A DNA stretch of 64,000 bases. Origin: Anthopleura xanthogrammica (taxonomy: Eukaryota; Cnidaria; Anthozoa; Actiniaria; Actiniidae). Every line of letters begins with the position of its first letter. Position 1 is the stretch's first letter. This document shows, piece by piece, positions 46,973 to 59,000 of the stretch. Both the position numbers and the translations under genes were made by a program. The DNA lies in assembly GCA_964019055.1 (NCBI GenBank), contig OZ025219.1, positions 8,276,388-8,340,387 on the forward strand, written 5' to 3'. Below the pieces are notes generated by a model. That model ran no database searches, was not told the origin of the DNA, and saw only the letters and a list, made by a program, of their open reading frames with translations.

Positions 46973-49900
46973 ATGCAGACCGCGAACCACACAAATTCCC
47001 AGATCCAGCAACCATTTTTCAAGACTTCAACATCTGCTACTTCGTACTTTTTGAAATTTGACAAAAGTGGCAGCAGAACAGCTTCTCAGAGTCCCACAGG
47101 TCAAGCAAATGGCTCTTCTTTGCCTCAACAAATTAATGTTCGGCCGGTTAATGTACAAGGAGAACGACATTTATCTCCGCCTTGCCAAAAAGAGAAAGGT
47201 TAGGGAAATTTGAAGTGTTAAAACAACAACAAATTTAAGCTTACTGGGTTTTTGAAATGTCAATAATTAAGCTTATTTAAAGTGTTGTTTTTTTTCTCTT
47301 TTTTTTGGAAACTTTAATAGAAAAAGAAATGCCACAAGACCCAGAAAAAATGCAATCTCTTCACTCGAAACTTCATCAGGAAGCGGAGAAGATAAGACAA
47401 TGGAAAACATCGACAGAAATTGACTTAAAACAAAAGGTAAAGACAGTTTATGAATGATAGCTTTACTGACAAGTTTTTCGTATATTATAAGACTCTGTTT
47501 CGCTGTACAACTCTACACTCAGCAACTTGCCTTGCAAATGTAGCGTTGCAGGTTGCATCTCATCAGTCAACAACTTGCAACGACTCACTCGAAAAGTATT
47601 CCTGAAAAATTGCGAGAAAATATTGCTTGAAGGTGATACACTGTGCATTGCATTGTCATGCTAGCCACGCGCAACAGCAACAATAACAACAACAAATTAA
47701 AATGCGAGACGACTATTGTTATGATATTATCAAAACTTTCAAGACTGTTTTTTTATGTTCTCAGTAAATGTTTTGCCATTTGAGTTGACCTTCAGAACAA
47801 CCACATCATCAGTACTTTGATTAGCATTTCCCATAATTTTGCAAAGCACGAAACTATTAAAATACGAGTTCTTCCTTCTTTAAATTGATCTTAACCCCTG
47901 TGCCGAAATCATAGCAGAATTCCATTTTAAACAACAACGGAAGAGAAGTTTACATTGTAGACTCGGAAAATGCTTGGAAAATGCTAACCAAAAATAGTTG
48001 ACCCATAATTCCTTTCGTTGAACGCAATCAACTCAGCTGGCCTGCAGGATTATGATTTATCAATGATTCTTCGTTTTTAGGAAAGGAAGCTTGTTGAAGC
48101 CTCTCAAAAGCTAGAAACACAAAGAAACGCAATACTCGAGCTACAGGTTAATATATATTTACCTATAGAACCTTTTTGTGGATTAATAAGGGTGCTCCAA
48201 TGATATAAAAATGTCGTCATCATGGCACCTGTGGATAATTTATATGACGTCATGATCATGATAGTACAGAAAATCGAAAGTGCAGTATTAGATATTGTCA
48301 TCATTACGTACTTATTAACTATATAGTCAAAATTACAAGATGTTCAAAAAATGTTGTATCTTTGTTGCTCAGCTCCACAATGAACGCATCAGCTCAAAGC
48401 TGCAAGACGAGATGGCACATCGTCAAGAAGTGGAACAAAAGTAAAGATTGAGCTGATGAGTTGTTTCTTTTATTTGATATATATGTAGCATTGATATTAT
48501 ATCTCAAATTGGAGCAAATCTGCATGCGATTCTGGCTAGTTTTTCAGAAGTTTTTAAGTTGCTTTTTTTGATGTAGAGTCACTTCTACAAGGATTATGTG
48601 CAACGCTTTGAAGGATCATTTTGCTCATCTAAATATGAAGATAAAGGAAGGTAAACTGATGATTTGCACGATTTGAAAACCCGTTTTCAATGTTAGCATT
48701 TGGATAATATAAATATACTCTTAATGATTTTTAGGTGAAAATGATCGCGATGAGCTGAAGCTAATAGATAAACACCGTATAGATCAATATCAGGTAAACA
48801 TTCGTCAAATAAAAGTGTTCGCAACATTGAAATAGATCAGAATGGTCAGTTTCACATTTTTGTTGTGATAGGAAATGCTTATCAAATTTCAAGAACTGGA
48901 AATCGGTCAGACGAAAAAACTTGACAGCATGATGGTAAAGGGTAAGTATACCACGTCCACATGATAACTGAATTTTGAAAATGAACCCGCTGCCAATAAT
49001 GTTTTAACAGATCCCTTTTTTATCAGCTAAGGAACAAAAAGACAGATACGAAGATTGTATATCGAATTTGCAGAATCAGGTATGAACATTTTGAAAGTTA
49101 TTGATACTATGAAACATACTTGAAGTAATAAAAAATAAAAGCAAGCGCAATCTTTCTTGATGTTTAGATAAGTTACATAACAACAGAAGGAGAAGAAATT
49201 CAGAAAAAGGTTGCCATTATGAAATCGAGCGTGACGGAGAAGGACAAGGAATGTGAAGAACTAAAGAACGAAAGAGGTAGCTTTATGTCATAAGTAGACT
49301 GCCTGACTTTCTTACAAGAACTGCTCTGAACCAAACGGACTTCCTGGTGCATTTCCATTGATTTATTTTCTCATTTCCATAGAGTATGTCAGGAGGGTAT
49401 GAAGTAAGAGAGCACATCTCCCATACATAGGTCTATCTCCATGAAAATTATTTGAAAATCTATTTTTAGCTCCGCGCGCAGCCTGAACGGAATCAGGAAT
49501 CCCATGATAAAATATTTCAGGCTGCGCGGCGCGGCGCGGTGCTAGTTTTTCAAATAATTATCATAGAGAACGGAGATGTGTTCTCTTACTTCATACTCTC
49601 TTGTATATGTATAATGAAGTTTTTTTTTGTTCTTGAGCATGCGCATGTTGTTTTCCACGCAGTATGTATGGAATATTTGTATTTGTTCCAGGTAATCTTA
49701 AAGATAGAATAAACAAGATGGATAGTGCAATAATCTCACTGCAAGTAACATTGGAGAACACGGAGGAAATGCTGTTGCGCAGCAAGGTTAGCGTTATCAA
49801 ACCTTAGTTATGAATGGTTTGTTGGCAAAGCACTTCAGCCAGCAAAGCCAGAAATCCGTGCGTAACCCCATTTTGACCTGACTGTTCTTTGACCCTGATC

Positions 49901-52900
49901 TTTTATCATATGCTTTACAAATATATTTATTCCTATCCTTTATTATTTTTCCAGGAAGAAACAAAGAAGATAGAAGATGATCTTAATTTTAGCAAAAGCA
50001 AGTTAGAAGATTACGAAGAGATGGTGTCGCAGCAACGCGAAGATAGGGTAAAGATTGAGGAAATCTACCAAGAGGATATGAGTAATTTAAAAGAAAAGAT
50101 TACAAGCTTGCAAGAAACATCGAAGGATAAACAGAAAAGGTTTAGTATAAAGATGTGTGGGTGAGAAGGCGATCGTGAGTGGATGGATGTCAAGATGGAT
50201 GAATGGGTGGGTAGGTGGTTGGAAGGATGGGTGGGTGGAAGAAGGGAGGAAGGGAGCAAGGCAGTCGAGAGAGAGGAAAGGGGAGGGAGGGAAGAATGGG
50301 CATAGATCAACGCGCAATGGCAGATTTATTCAAAGCAAATTATTTTTGGATATAGGTTGGAAGAATGGATTGATAAACACGCAAAATCTATGGATGAAAT
50401 CCAGATACTCCAAAATAATCTTGGTCAGTAAAGTAGATGTATTTGTTAGCTAATTTTGAAAATATCTACGTTCTTCTACTTATCAGTTGCTCTCTAAATT
50501 AATTCCTTGCAGACTCTGCTTTGAAGGATAACGACGCAATCAGCGAGGAATTAAAAAAATTAAGAGAAGTAAAGGTACCTATATAACTGACGCTTAGCTT
50601 AGTTATGCACTAAAGCCTGTTAGCCATGCAGTACGATATGTGTTTTACTCAGTGTATGTTTCAGTTTTCTCTTTTCCCCTGTGCTTGTAATGTATACATA
50701 TTCCTTGATTTTTCAGACTGTTCTTGAAGATCTAAAGCGCAAATTCCAAGAATCAATAAATGATAGTTCAACACTTCAAAATGAAAAAGCTGTTTTGTCA
50801 GAGGAAATCATGGAAAAGGAGGTTGAATACCACAATAGATATGCTATGACCATAAATTAATAACACTATTTTATTTAGTTTTAACTAATATATTACACCA
50901 TAACAGACATGTCACTAATGACCTTAATGATTTTTCATGTCAGGACATTATAAGAGACCTAAAACAGGAAATCCTGCATATGCAAGATAACCAGAAAGAA
51001 CAAGCTAAAAACGAAGAAGAAATTCAGAGTCTTCTTGATCAAGAAAAGTAAGTCTCAAATAGAATATATGGTGGCAGAATATTCTTTAACCACCAGACTC
51101 AAATCATTTTCTTTATTTTCTTAGGTCTGTAAACTCAAAGCTACAGCATGAGCTACAGCAAACCAAGGTTGGTTAGAACAAGCTGCGTTACCTTTTCTAT
51201 TCTGAGAAATAAAAGACTACCATAAAAAAATGTTTTACAGGATGCGGAAAAGCAGGTTGAGCAAGAAAAGATGATTCTTGCAAATAAAATTGACAATTTG
51301 GAACATGAAATCAAGGTAAGGCAATGCCTTAAGTTAAAATATTTCACGGCGCTTATGCCCCCAAGGAGGGAAAGACATTTTCCAACCATGCCATTCGTAT
51401 TGCATCTCGGCACAAACGAGTTGGGAGTTAGGTACTTATTTGTTGCACGCGGACTGGACAAAGCAATATAGAGAAAAATACTGAGAAAACAACGTTACAC
51501 TAGAGTAATGAAAAATTATAGGTACTGCTCATGTGATGTATTTTGCTTTTTAGGAGAAGGAAAAAGAAAAGTTGAAAATGCATGAAGATTACGAAAAGCT
51601 CCAAGAAAAATTCGCAGCTTTGGAGTATGTTACTATTTTATAGATTTAAAAAAAAATCATGTGCCTTGTTGTTTTTGCTCAATTGCAAAACTAAATACTC
51701 AGTGATCAAACAAAGCTTTGATAGAATATTCAATCTTTTGCTTCAGAGAAAAGTATGAAAAACTGAATGAATATGTCGAGGAACAACATCACAAGGCAAC
51801 CGCTTTAATGCAACAAGAAGATGCCAACGTAAGTTGATGCATTTCATTTCTACCTTATAATTAATCATACCTGTAATTTTCGTCATTGGTCTTCTGGAAT
51901 TTTAGGTAAAGAAGTTGAAAAATGAAGCGGAGGATAAGGAAAAGCGTGCAAAATCATTGGAGAAAAAGGTTTGTGTTGCAGCCTGATGCACATGCATTCG
52001 ATTCTTGACAGACGTATTCATATGGTATATGCATAGGAACTTAATGATAATATTTCCAATATGTTCTTGATATTTTAAGTACGAGAACCTTCAGTCGCAA
52101 TTGAGTACTAAGACAAAGACAATCAAGGAACTTCAACAAGAGGTAAATATATTGAATGAAGAGAAAAGTGAACATAGGAATGAATGCTTCTTTATTGATC
52201 GGATTGAGAAATTTAGCCGGAGCAGATGAAATATGGTTAATGGAAAGAGCTAGTATCTGAATATTGATCACCTTTAATTGAATTTTATAGGTAAAGAGTC
52301 TCAAGAGTAAGATGACTTCCCAGACTAAACAATCTGATAAACTCGAGAACCAGGTAAGCCCATCCCTCTCATCTTAACCTGTAAAATCAGCATAAGGGCT
52401 ATTTTTTACCGCTTCATGCACGCCTTCCCGGCTTTTTAGGCCTCTTCACTGTCGGACCAAGTGAAGAACAAAAATGAAGAAATAAAAGATCTAGCAAAAC
52501 AGGTTGGTGTTTTCTTGTATATGTATTGTTATTACTTTTGCCATTCTTTGTTCATTTTTTCCCTTTAAATATGTACTTCATCAATAGCTTAAGAAATCGA
52601 ATGACCAACAAGAAGCAACAAACAAATCTCTATTATCCCTGGAGCAAAAGGTTAGAGTAAACACTTTACTGAGTTCACTATAAATGGTTGACGGTTAATA
52701 ACGTTAAATTGACAAAATGGGCAACATTTTAAAATTCAGATTGAAAGCCTAAAGAAAGAGTTAAAAGAAAATGAGAAGACAACAATTCAACTTGAAGAAG
52801 AAGTAAGTACACTAGTAATTTCGTTGTAAAGTGCAATGGTATTTAGCAAGCCACACCCTTTAACCAATCTTTGTTCTTAAAAAGGCTGTAAAGCTAAGGG

Positions 52901-55326
52901 AGTTGTCAGATCAGTCTGTAAAAGATAAGGATGACGCAAAGAAGATGTTTGAGAGCCAAATGGCCGAGCTTTGTTCGACATTGGAAAAATACAAGGTATA
53001 TAAAATACAACCATTAACGACAACGGGTATTAACTCACCCAACGTAATATACCATCAGCCTAAAAATGTTTGTAATCATTAGTAGCCGATTAACTTTCTT
53101 ACTCCCAGATTGAGAATGAACGAATCGTTGCCCAAAAGGACCGGGAACTAGACCAAATGCGACAAAAATTGAAAGGGGATAAGGAGGAGTCTACTCAGCT
53201 CCAAGAGAAAAAGATGAAAGAAATGAAAGAAAAGATTGCTTTACTCCAAAAAGATCTGGAAAATGCAGCCGAAAAACAGGTAGATGGGGCGTCTAAGTTT
53301 ACTAAATCGACTTCTATTTAAGTTTTTCATTGCAATTTTTATGAAATTTTGTATTATTAGAAAGAGCTTACTTCAGCCTTAGAAAAAGAGCAAGGGACTG
53401 TTATTTCTCTTCAAAACCGCCTGTCAGACGAAAAGGTTAGTGTTTATTCATGTGTCATGCACTGATACGAAACCAATATTGACTTACATTGATAACAGCT
53501 GGACTTTTATCGATGACTCAAGCATTTTTTTTTTTAATTAAGGAAAACGTGAAAAGCCCACGCACGCCGCGAAAGAGTACAGAACACCAGGTAAATAGAA
53601 ACCTATTATCATGATAAAAGTGCCGACGGTTTGTTTGACCTTTGTATGGGACCTGTGTCCTGTTGGTCAGACCCTAAACCAATCAAGTAGCGCATAGCAT
53701 AATTTTTTTTTTCATTTTCTGTTCATTTTTTTTTTTTTTGTAGCTGTAATTTGTACTGTAAGTTTGTATTTTGATATGTATTTATGCTCTCATGGTTGTG
53801 AAGTTAATAAATAAATAAATTAATTAATTAAAATAGCCCCAAGAAAATCATCAACTCTACCACCATGAATCGCAATGTTATTATTTTTGTTTTTATTTAT
53901 GCATTGGCTAAGACTCTTTGTGAATCCTATTGCTAAATAAAACAGATTTTCTTACGCTTTACTACTTGTTTTAACATTTATCTTATTAATGAAGGTTCCG
54001 AAAACACCGGAAGTGTCAAAACTTGCAGGGACTACAAAAGGGTTCTGGACACCCCAAACTAGTGCAATGACGACACCCAAGGGTGTTGGAACACCTACTA
54101 TTGTACGAAGCATTCTAAAGGGCCAGTCAGGGGGTTCCAAGAAAAGGCGAGTTGTATTTGCCGAATCAGATGTGGCTGTATCAATATCTTCATCTGATGA
54201 TGAAGAATGCTTGCCCAAAACCAGTAAGAAGGTAAATATTATACAATAATTTATTGAATTCCATAAATTCCAATTTTCATTTTCGTGCTTTTTTTTCTGC
54301 TCAAAAGAAGGTAAATGACGACAAAGACGTCGTTTTGGACGATAGAAAAGTTCCATCTCGTATAAGCAAACCAAATGTGCGTCATTCTCCCAAACCAGTA
54401 TCTTGGAAAGATGACGAGAGCAAGAATATTTCCAAACCACAGCAGCTTGTTGTAAATGAAGCTAAGCCACTAAAACCTGTGCCAAGAGGAAAGCCAGTGA
54501 GAAAACCAAAAAAGGTATTATAAATATATCTTTACCATAATTCGTAAAAATGATTTATATCGGGTTTAACTTTAATTTGCAGTATTGATGTCTAGATTGA
54601 ATATTCTTGTTTTTCTTCTTCTTCTTATTATTATAATGTCAGTACATTTTAAACTATTTCAAATTTTACTGTATAAAGAACGTAAAACAAAAAGATTGCA
54701 CTTTAATAAAAATGTTTTGATTCTTATTTAAGATGAAAATGAGTAAGGAGGATACAGAAGAGCTGACCAAGTTTAAAGATCTTTTCCCTGACATAAAAGA
54801 TACAGAAAAAGTGTTGGCTAAAACACCTGCGCATGTAAGTGCATATATCACTGGTTAGAAGGCTACTTATGGACACTACAACAAACAACCATTCATGCCA
54901 AGTCTATCAAAATGTCAAATTCGTTTTGAGCTCGGAAATGATTCATTTCCTTTTCAAAGTAAAGATATTATTTTTTAGGATTTTTGCCGGGGCTTAAGGT
55001 GCTTGGTCGCAAAAATGTTCTTATGAAAAAAGGCCAAAATTTTTTATCTTAGTCATTTCCACGTTTACGCAAAACAAACGATAGTGTTTTGATGTTCACA
55101 GTAGTTTCTGTTATTTGCCAAGTTTTCTCCTTTATTTGTTATTGATATTTAGTTCAGTTTTATTTGAATATCCCCACAGCGAACACCAGTAGAGAAGAAG
55201 AAAACTCCATTCAAAAGCAAAATAAAGGAACTCAAGCCTCTTATCAAAAAGAAGACGACTGAAGATGACATTTTAGACTGGTTCGACACAGATGTTCTTT
55301 TTGGGTTCGGAGAATGCGATGAATAG
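46973..55326 (+). CDS. SYCP1: Synaptonemal complex protein 1 (SYCP1), 33 exons, 1068 residues
   Basis: Exons: 46973-47198, 47321-47436, 48081-48146, 48373-48440, 48577-48650, 48735-48793, 48872-48941, 49027-49079, 49168-49276, 49692-49786, 49955-50139, 50356-50423, 50513-50574, 50717-50821, 50944-51047, 51125-51167, 51241-51315, 51554-51624, 51747-51828, 51906-51968, 52080-52142, 52291-52353, 52440-52502, 52588-52650, 52740-52802, 52885-52995, 53109-53279, 53361-53435, 53543-53590, 53995-54231, 54308-54514, 54733-54834, 55180-55326. A short disordered N-terminus precedes the conserved SYCP1 head (SKLHQEAEKIRQWKTSTE), then a coiled coil to about residue 820, then a basic S/T-P-rich tail. Family knowledge: SYCP1 spans the synaptonemal complex between meiotic chromosome axes. 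The last exon ends with an acidic, aromatic DILDWFDTDVLF. Polyadenylation may use AATAAA at 55936. Confidence 0.94.
47510..47650. repeat. Dispersed GCAACTTG repeat, copy in SYCP1 intron 2
   Basis: It contains CAGCAACTTGCCTTGCAA, CAACTTGCAACGACTC and AATTGCGAGAAAATATT, matching the family seen at 11355-11515 and 58110-58398. Confidence 0.5.
49393..49600. repeat. Foldback repeat in SYCP1 intron 9
   Basis: The 29-base arm 49393-49421 (GAGGGTATGAAGTAAGAGAG...) is inverted at 49572-49600. Inside lies a second inverted pair around AATTATTTGAAAA and a GC-rich CTGCGCGGCGCGGCG stretch, unusual for this AT-rich window. Confidence 0.7.
50157..50320 (+). repeat. Purine-rich GGAT/GGGA low-complexity tract
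   Basis: About 160 bases of GGATGGATG and GGGAGGAAGG-like sequence in SYCP1 intron 11. Open frames on both strands are composition effects. Confidence 0.75.
53735..53830 (+). repeat. Possible retroelement 3' tail
   Basis: A T-rich stretch and a GTTAATAAATAAATAAATTA tail in SYCP1 intron 29 look like the 3' end of a LINE or SINE. No coding part is seen. Confidence 0.35.
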
Positions 55327-56092
55327 TTAATAGATCACCGTAAAAATTCATCCCAAGCCAGCAGTTTCCTTGCCAACTGAGATGTTTCAGTGTTTGTATA
55401 CACTTACGGTCCTTACGCAAACGGACAAACATTTATGAACTTGACATTTTTAGTTTCTTTTTCATCGAACAAGTTTAAACAATTTTTAAAACTTCATTGT
55501 TTTACTGCAGTCTAATTTTTGTTTCTTGAGGCAAAGTAAATCTTGCGATCATGGGTTTGTGTCCATGACACTGACAACGCCCTTATCTCGACGGGTGGCA
55601 GTGCAATTTCATAAATCTGATAATGATCCTTTTTGGAAAACGTTTTTAAACCGGCTTTCATGGCGCAGCCAATAAGAATTGGAAGTTTTGAAAATCATTA
55701 ATGTCTAATTAGATGAAATGTTTCCGGCTTGATTTTAACTGCCAGAATTAAAAGATCTCAATTACAAGTGATTTTGATTAGTTATATATTAAGCAATTCA
55801 AGAATATCACTATGCATATTCGGTTGTGCAAATGGATAAATATGCCTATGCTGGAAGGTCGACCTTTACTTCAGTGTGATTCGTGAACAGGTTTACAGAC
55901 CAATGCACTGATTGTTTGAACTGTCCGCGTCGTCCAATAAATGTTTTTCTAAGTATCAATTTACCTATCAGTCGTCACCGCCAACACAATACTCAACTAG
56001 TTTACATACGTAAATAGCCAACTTAGTGAGTCAGTCTGATATAACTCCCACCCGAATAACTCTTATGTAAAGGGTAAAAACAGGAAAATAGG

Positions 56093-59000
56093 ATGAAGAC
56101 TAGGCATTACGTTTTAGCAATTGCAATCATTGCAATACTACTTGTTGGTGTTTCGATAGCTGTTGGTTATGTGATTGGACGTGCTGTTTATAGAAACTCT
56201 GATAGAAACGAGCAGGAAAAGAGGACTGCCAGCGACTCATCGAAAGTGATTTCGGAAAAGAACCAGCGTCTCCACAAAGAAGCAGTGGAGCAAGTATCGC
56301 CCTCTAAGCTAAAAGAATCCTTAAGGTAAATCAAAAGGATTTTTTCTTTGAACATGATGCTCGTGCATACCTGGTTTGATGGTATCGTTATACGATAAAT
56401 GATATATTTAACCTGTAGCTACCTCTGTACATGTCTGTTTAGTTAAATATTAATCTGCTCTGAAAATTCGGAAGAAGAAAAAACTGACAACATTAACATC
56501 TGAAAGCCGTTTGTTTAACCTTAACCATAACACTTCAAATCCTTGATAGTTAGTGTTAGGTATTTTAAAATGGTACCTGGAGGAAAATGGGTTATGTTTA
56601 AGAGTGTATTAGCAGTAAACCATGATCAGGTTCTTGATATTTTAAGTACGAGAACCTTCAGTCGCAATTGAGTACTAAGACAAAGACAATCAAGGAACTT
56701 CAACAAGAGGTAAATATATTGAATGAAGAGAAAAGTCAACCCTACCTAGCTCCTATTACTAAAAATGTTGTGTTTGACCCCGAGTCCATGTTGTACACGA
56801 GTCCATGTTTTCCGAGTCCAGTCCATGTTTTCTCGGATAAGGCCTATATCATTCACTTGATAATGGCGTGAATGTTTTCTCGGATAAGGCCTATCATTCA
56901 CTTGATAATGGCGTGAAACCTAATTCCTCCTCCTAGCTTAAATATAATCTGCTTGTAAATATCCTGTCCTAGCTTAGTAGGTTAGTTATAATTGAGATCA
57001 TGATCCGTGAACAGTGTATCACGATCACAGGATCTGTAAACTTGTGAACAGTTTATCACGATCGACTTTCAAATTTATTTTTAAAATTAATACTTTTAAA
57101 ACCCAGAAAGTCCTAAAAAGACTCTGTATGCGCTAAAACGTGAAAAAACGTGAAAAATATCATCATCACACACGAAAAGCGAGGCTTTTCCGCTCTTCCA
57201 GACATTATTTTGGCTCTCAATTGACCTTATTACGTCATTTCACTGTATTCTAAGGCCCAATGTCGGCTGAGCATAATCCAAACCGTATCGTGGAACCTGT
57301 AGTAGTAATATTGCATGCTTGTGTAAAATCAGTTTTAGTTCTACGATCCACGATGACTATACTATCGAATAATCTTAGTAAACGCGTAAAGAATGTGCTC
57401 GATTACCGATTTTCGTTGATATCACAGCTTAGTTGCATGATATTTATTTTTTTGTCCCACACCCTGCACTTTTTTTTTTTAACATCATGACCTTACACGA
57501 TATTTTTTTTAAAACTAGTATGGAATAATTAATGTTATTAATCATCATAGGGCAAAATTACTTATTGGTCAATCAGAGATGGGCTTTTCGGTAAAATTTG
57601 AAGTTTAAATTGACTGAACATGTAAAATGAAATTTGTTTAACAATTCCAGGATTGAAAACTGAACATGCAGTTGGAATTCTGTTTTAGCTTATTATATTC
57701 TGATGTTCAATGCAATTATGCATTATCAGGGACCGAATTTTATTTGGAAGAAGGGTAACGATCGTGAAAGGCGGGAGAAGGTAGGGGGGTTTGGGGCATG
57801 CTCCCCGAAAAAGTTTTGAAATTGAGACCCTCGGAAATACGATTTGCAGTGATTTGAGAGGGGCATTCACAACATATTTATGAAGTTCGTGCCATTACCT
57901 TTGACCAGTGCTTGCTCGATATTTTTTTTTCGCACAGAAGAACCTGCTCGATATTTTTTTTGAGGTTTAAGAGCTTGCGCGATATTTTTTTTTGGGATTT
58001 ACGCAACCCCCCCATCAACTATCTAATGGTCCGTCCCTTTTTTCATGCTCATTCTGTACCAGAGTTATGAGTAGTTGCTTTGTTCAGTGATCTTCTATAG
58101 GTGATTTTCTATATTAAAGTGCGATTACATGGAGTAACTTTCTCAGCAACTTGTCTCGCAATTAACGGCGTTGCGAGACAAGTTGCAAGAGGGTTTACAC
58201 GGTGCAACGAAGATGGAATCGTTGCCTGAAAAGTGGAAACGAATTCTACTTCAGTTTCGCTGAACGATTGCTGCAACTTGTTTCCAACATTTTAAAAATT
58301 CAGTGCACTGTAGGTTACACGCCGCAATGCTCCATGCAACTTGGCTCGCAACGCTGTTGCGAGACAAGTTGAGAATATTTCTCCGTATAATCGCGCCTTA
58401 ACGTTTCAAGTTCATTTAAATCAAAGGCTCCCAAGTCTAGTCTCCTTCGCAGCCGTCATTAGTTTTGACCGAAACTAATGACGGCTGCGAAGGAGACTAA
58501 CCCAAGTCCGAGTCGTAGTCAAGTGAAATTACCCTTCAAATTCAATGGTGAGTGTAACTAATAAAAAAATCAAAATCCATTAGATATTTCACCAGTGTAC
58601 CTCACAGTCCCGGTTCTAAAGAAACCTATGATCAAGCCTTGTACATCAAGAATGAATGGATAAAATATGGATTTGACAATGTGGAGCTCAAGAAGTATCA
58701 GGTTCTCCTATCTTTTCCAAAAAAGGCTGGAGTGGTGACCGTAAATGCAGAAAATGGCACTGAACTCTACAAGACCTTACCACCAGTCTATAACGACTCA
58801 AGGGTATTTCCACCATTCAGTGCCTATTCTCCCGCTGGGAGTGTTAAGGTAACTTTCAAGTCTATTGAATAGCCATACCTACATCGCTAAACTGAAATGT
58901 TCCCTACCATCGACTAATTTTTAGCATAGTCAATTTAAGCGGCTTATCCCTTCCAGCAAAAACAGTGTCCAAAGATTTTTATGTCAAATGCGCTTCCCCT

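Noticed and set aside
46738..47061. 107-codon plus-strand frame before and over SYCP1 exon 1
   Set aside because: It is in a different phase from the SYCP1 frame and has no family motif. It is likely leader sequence.
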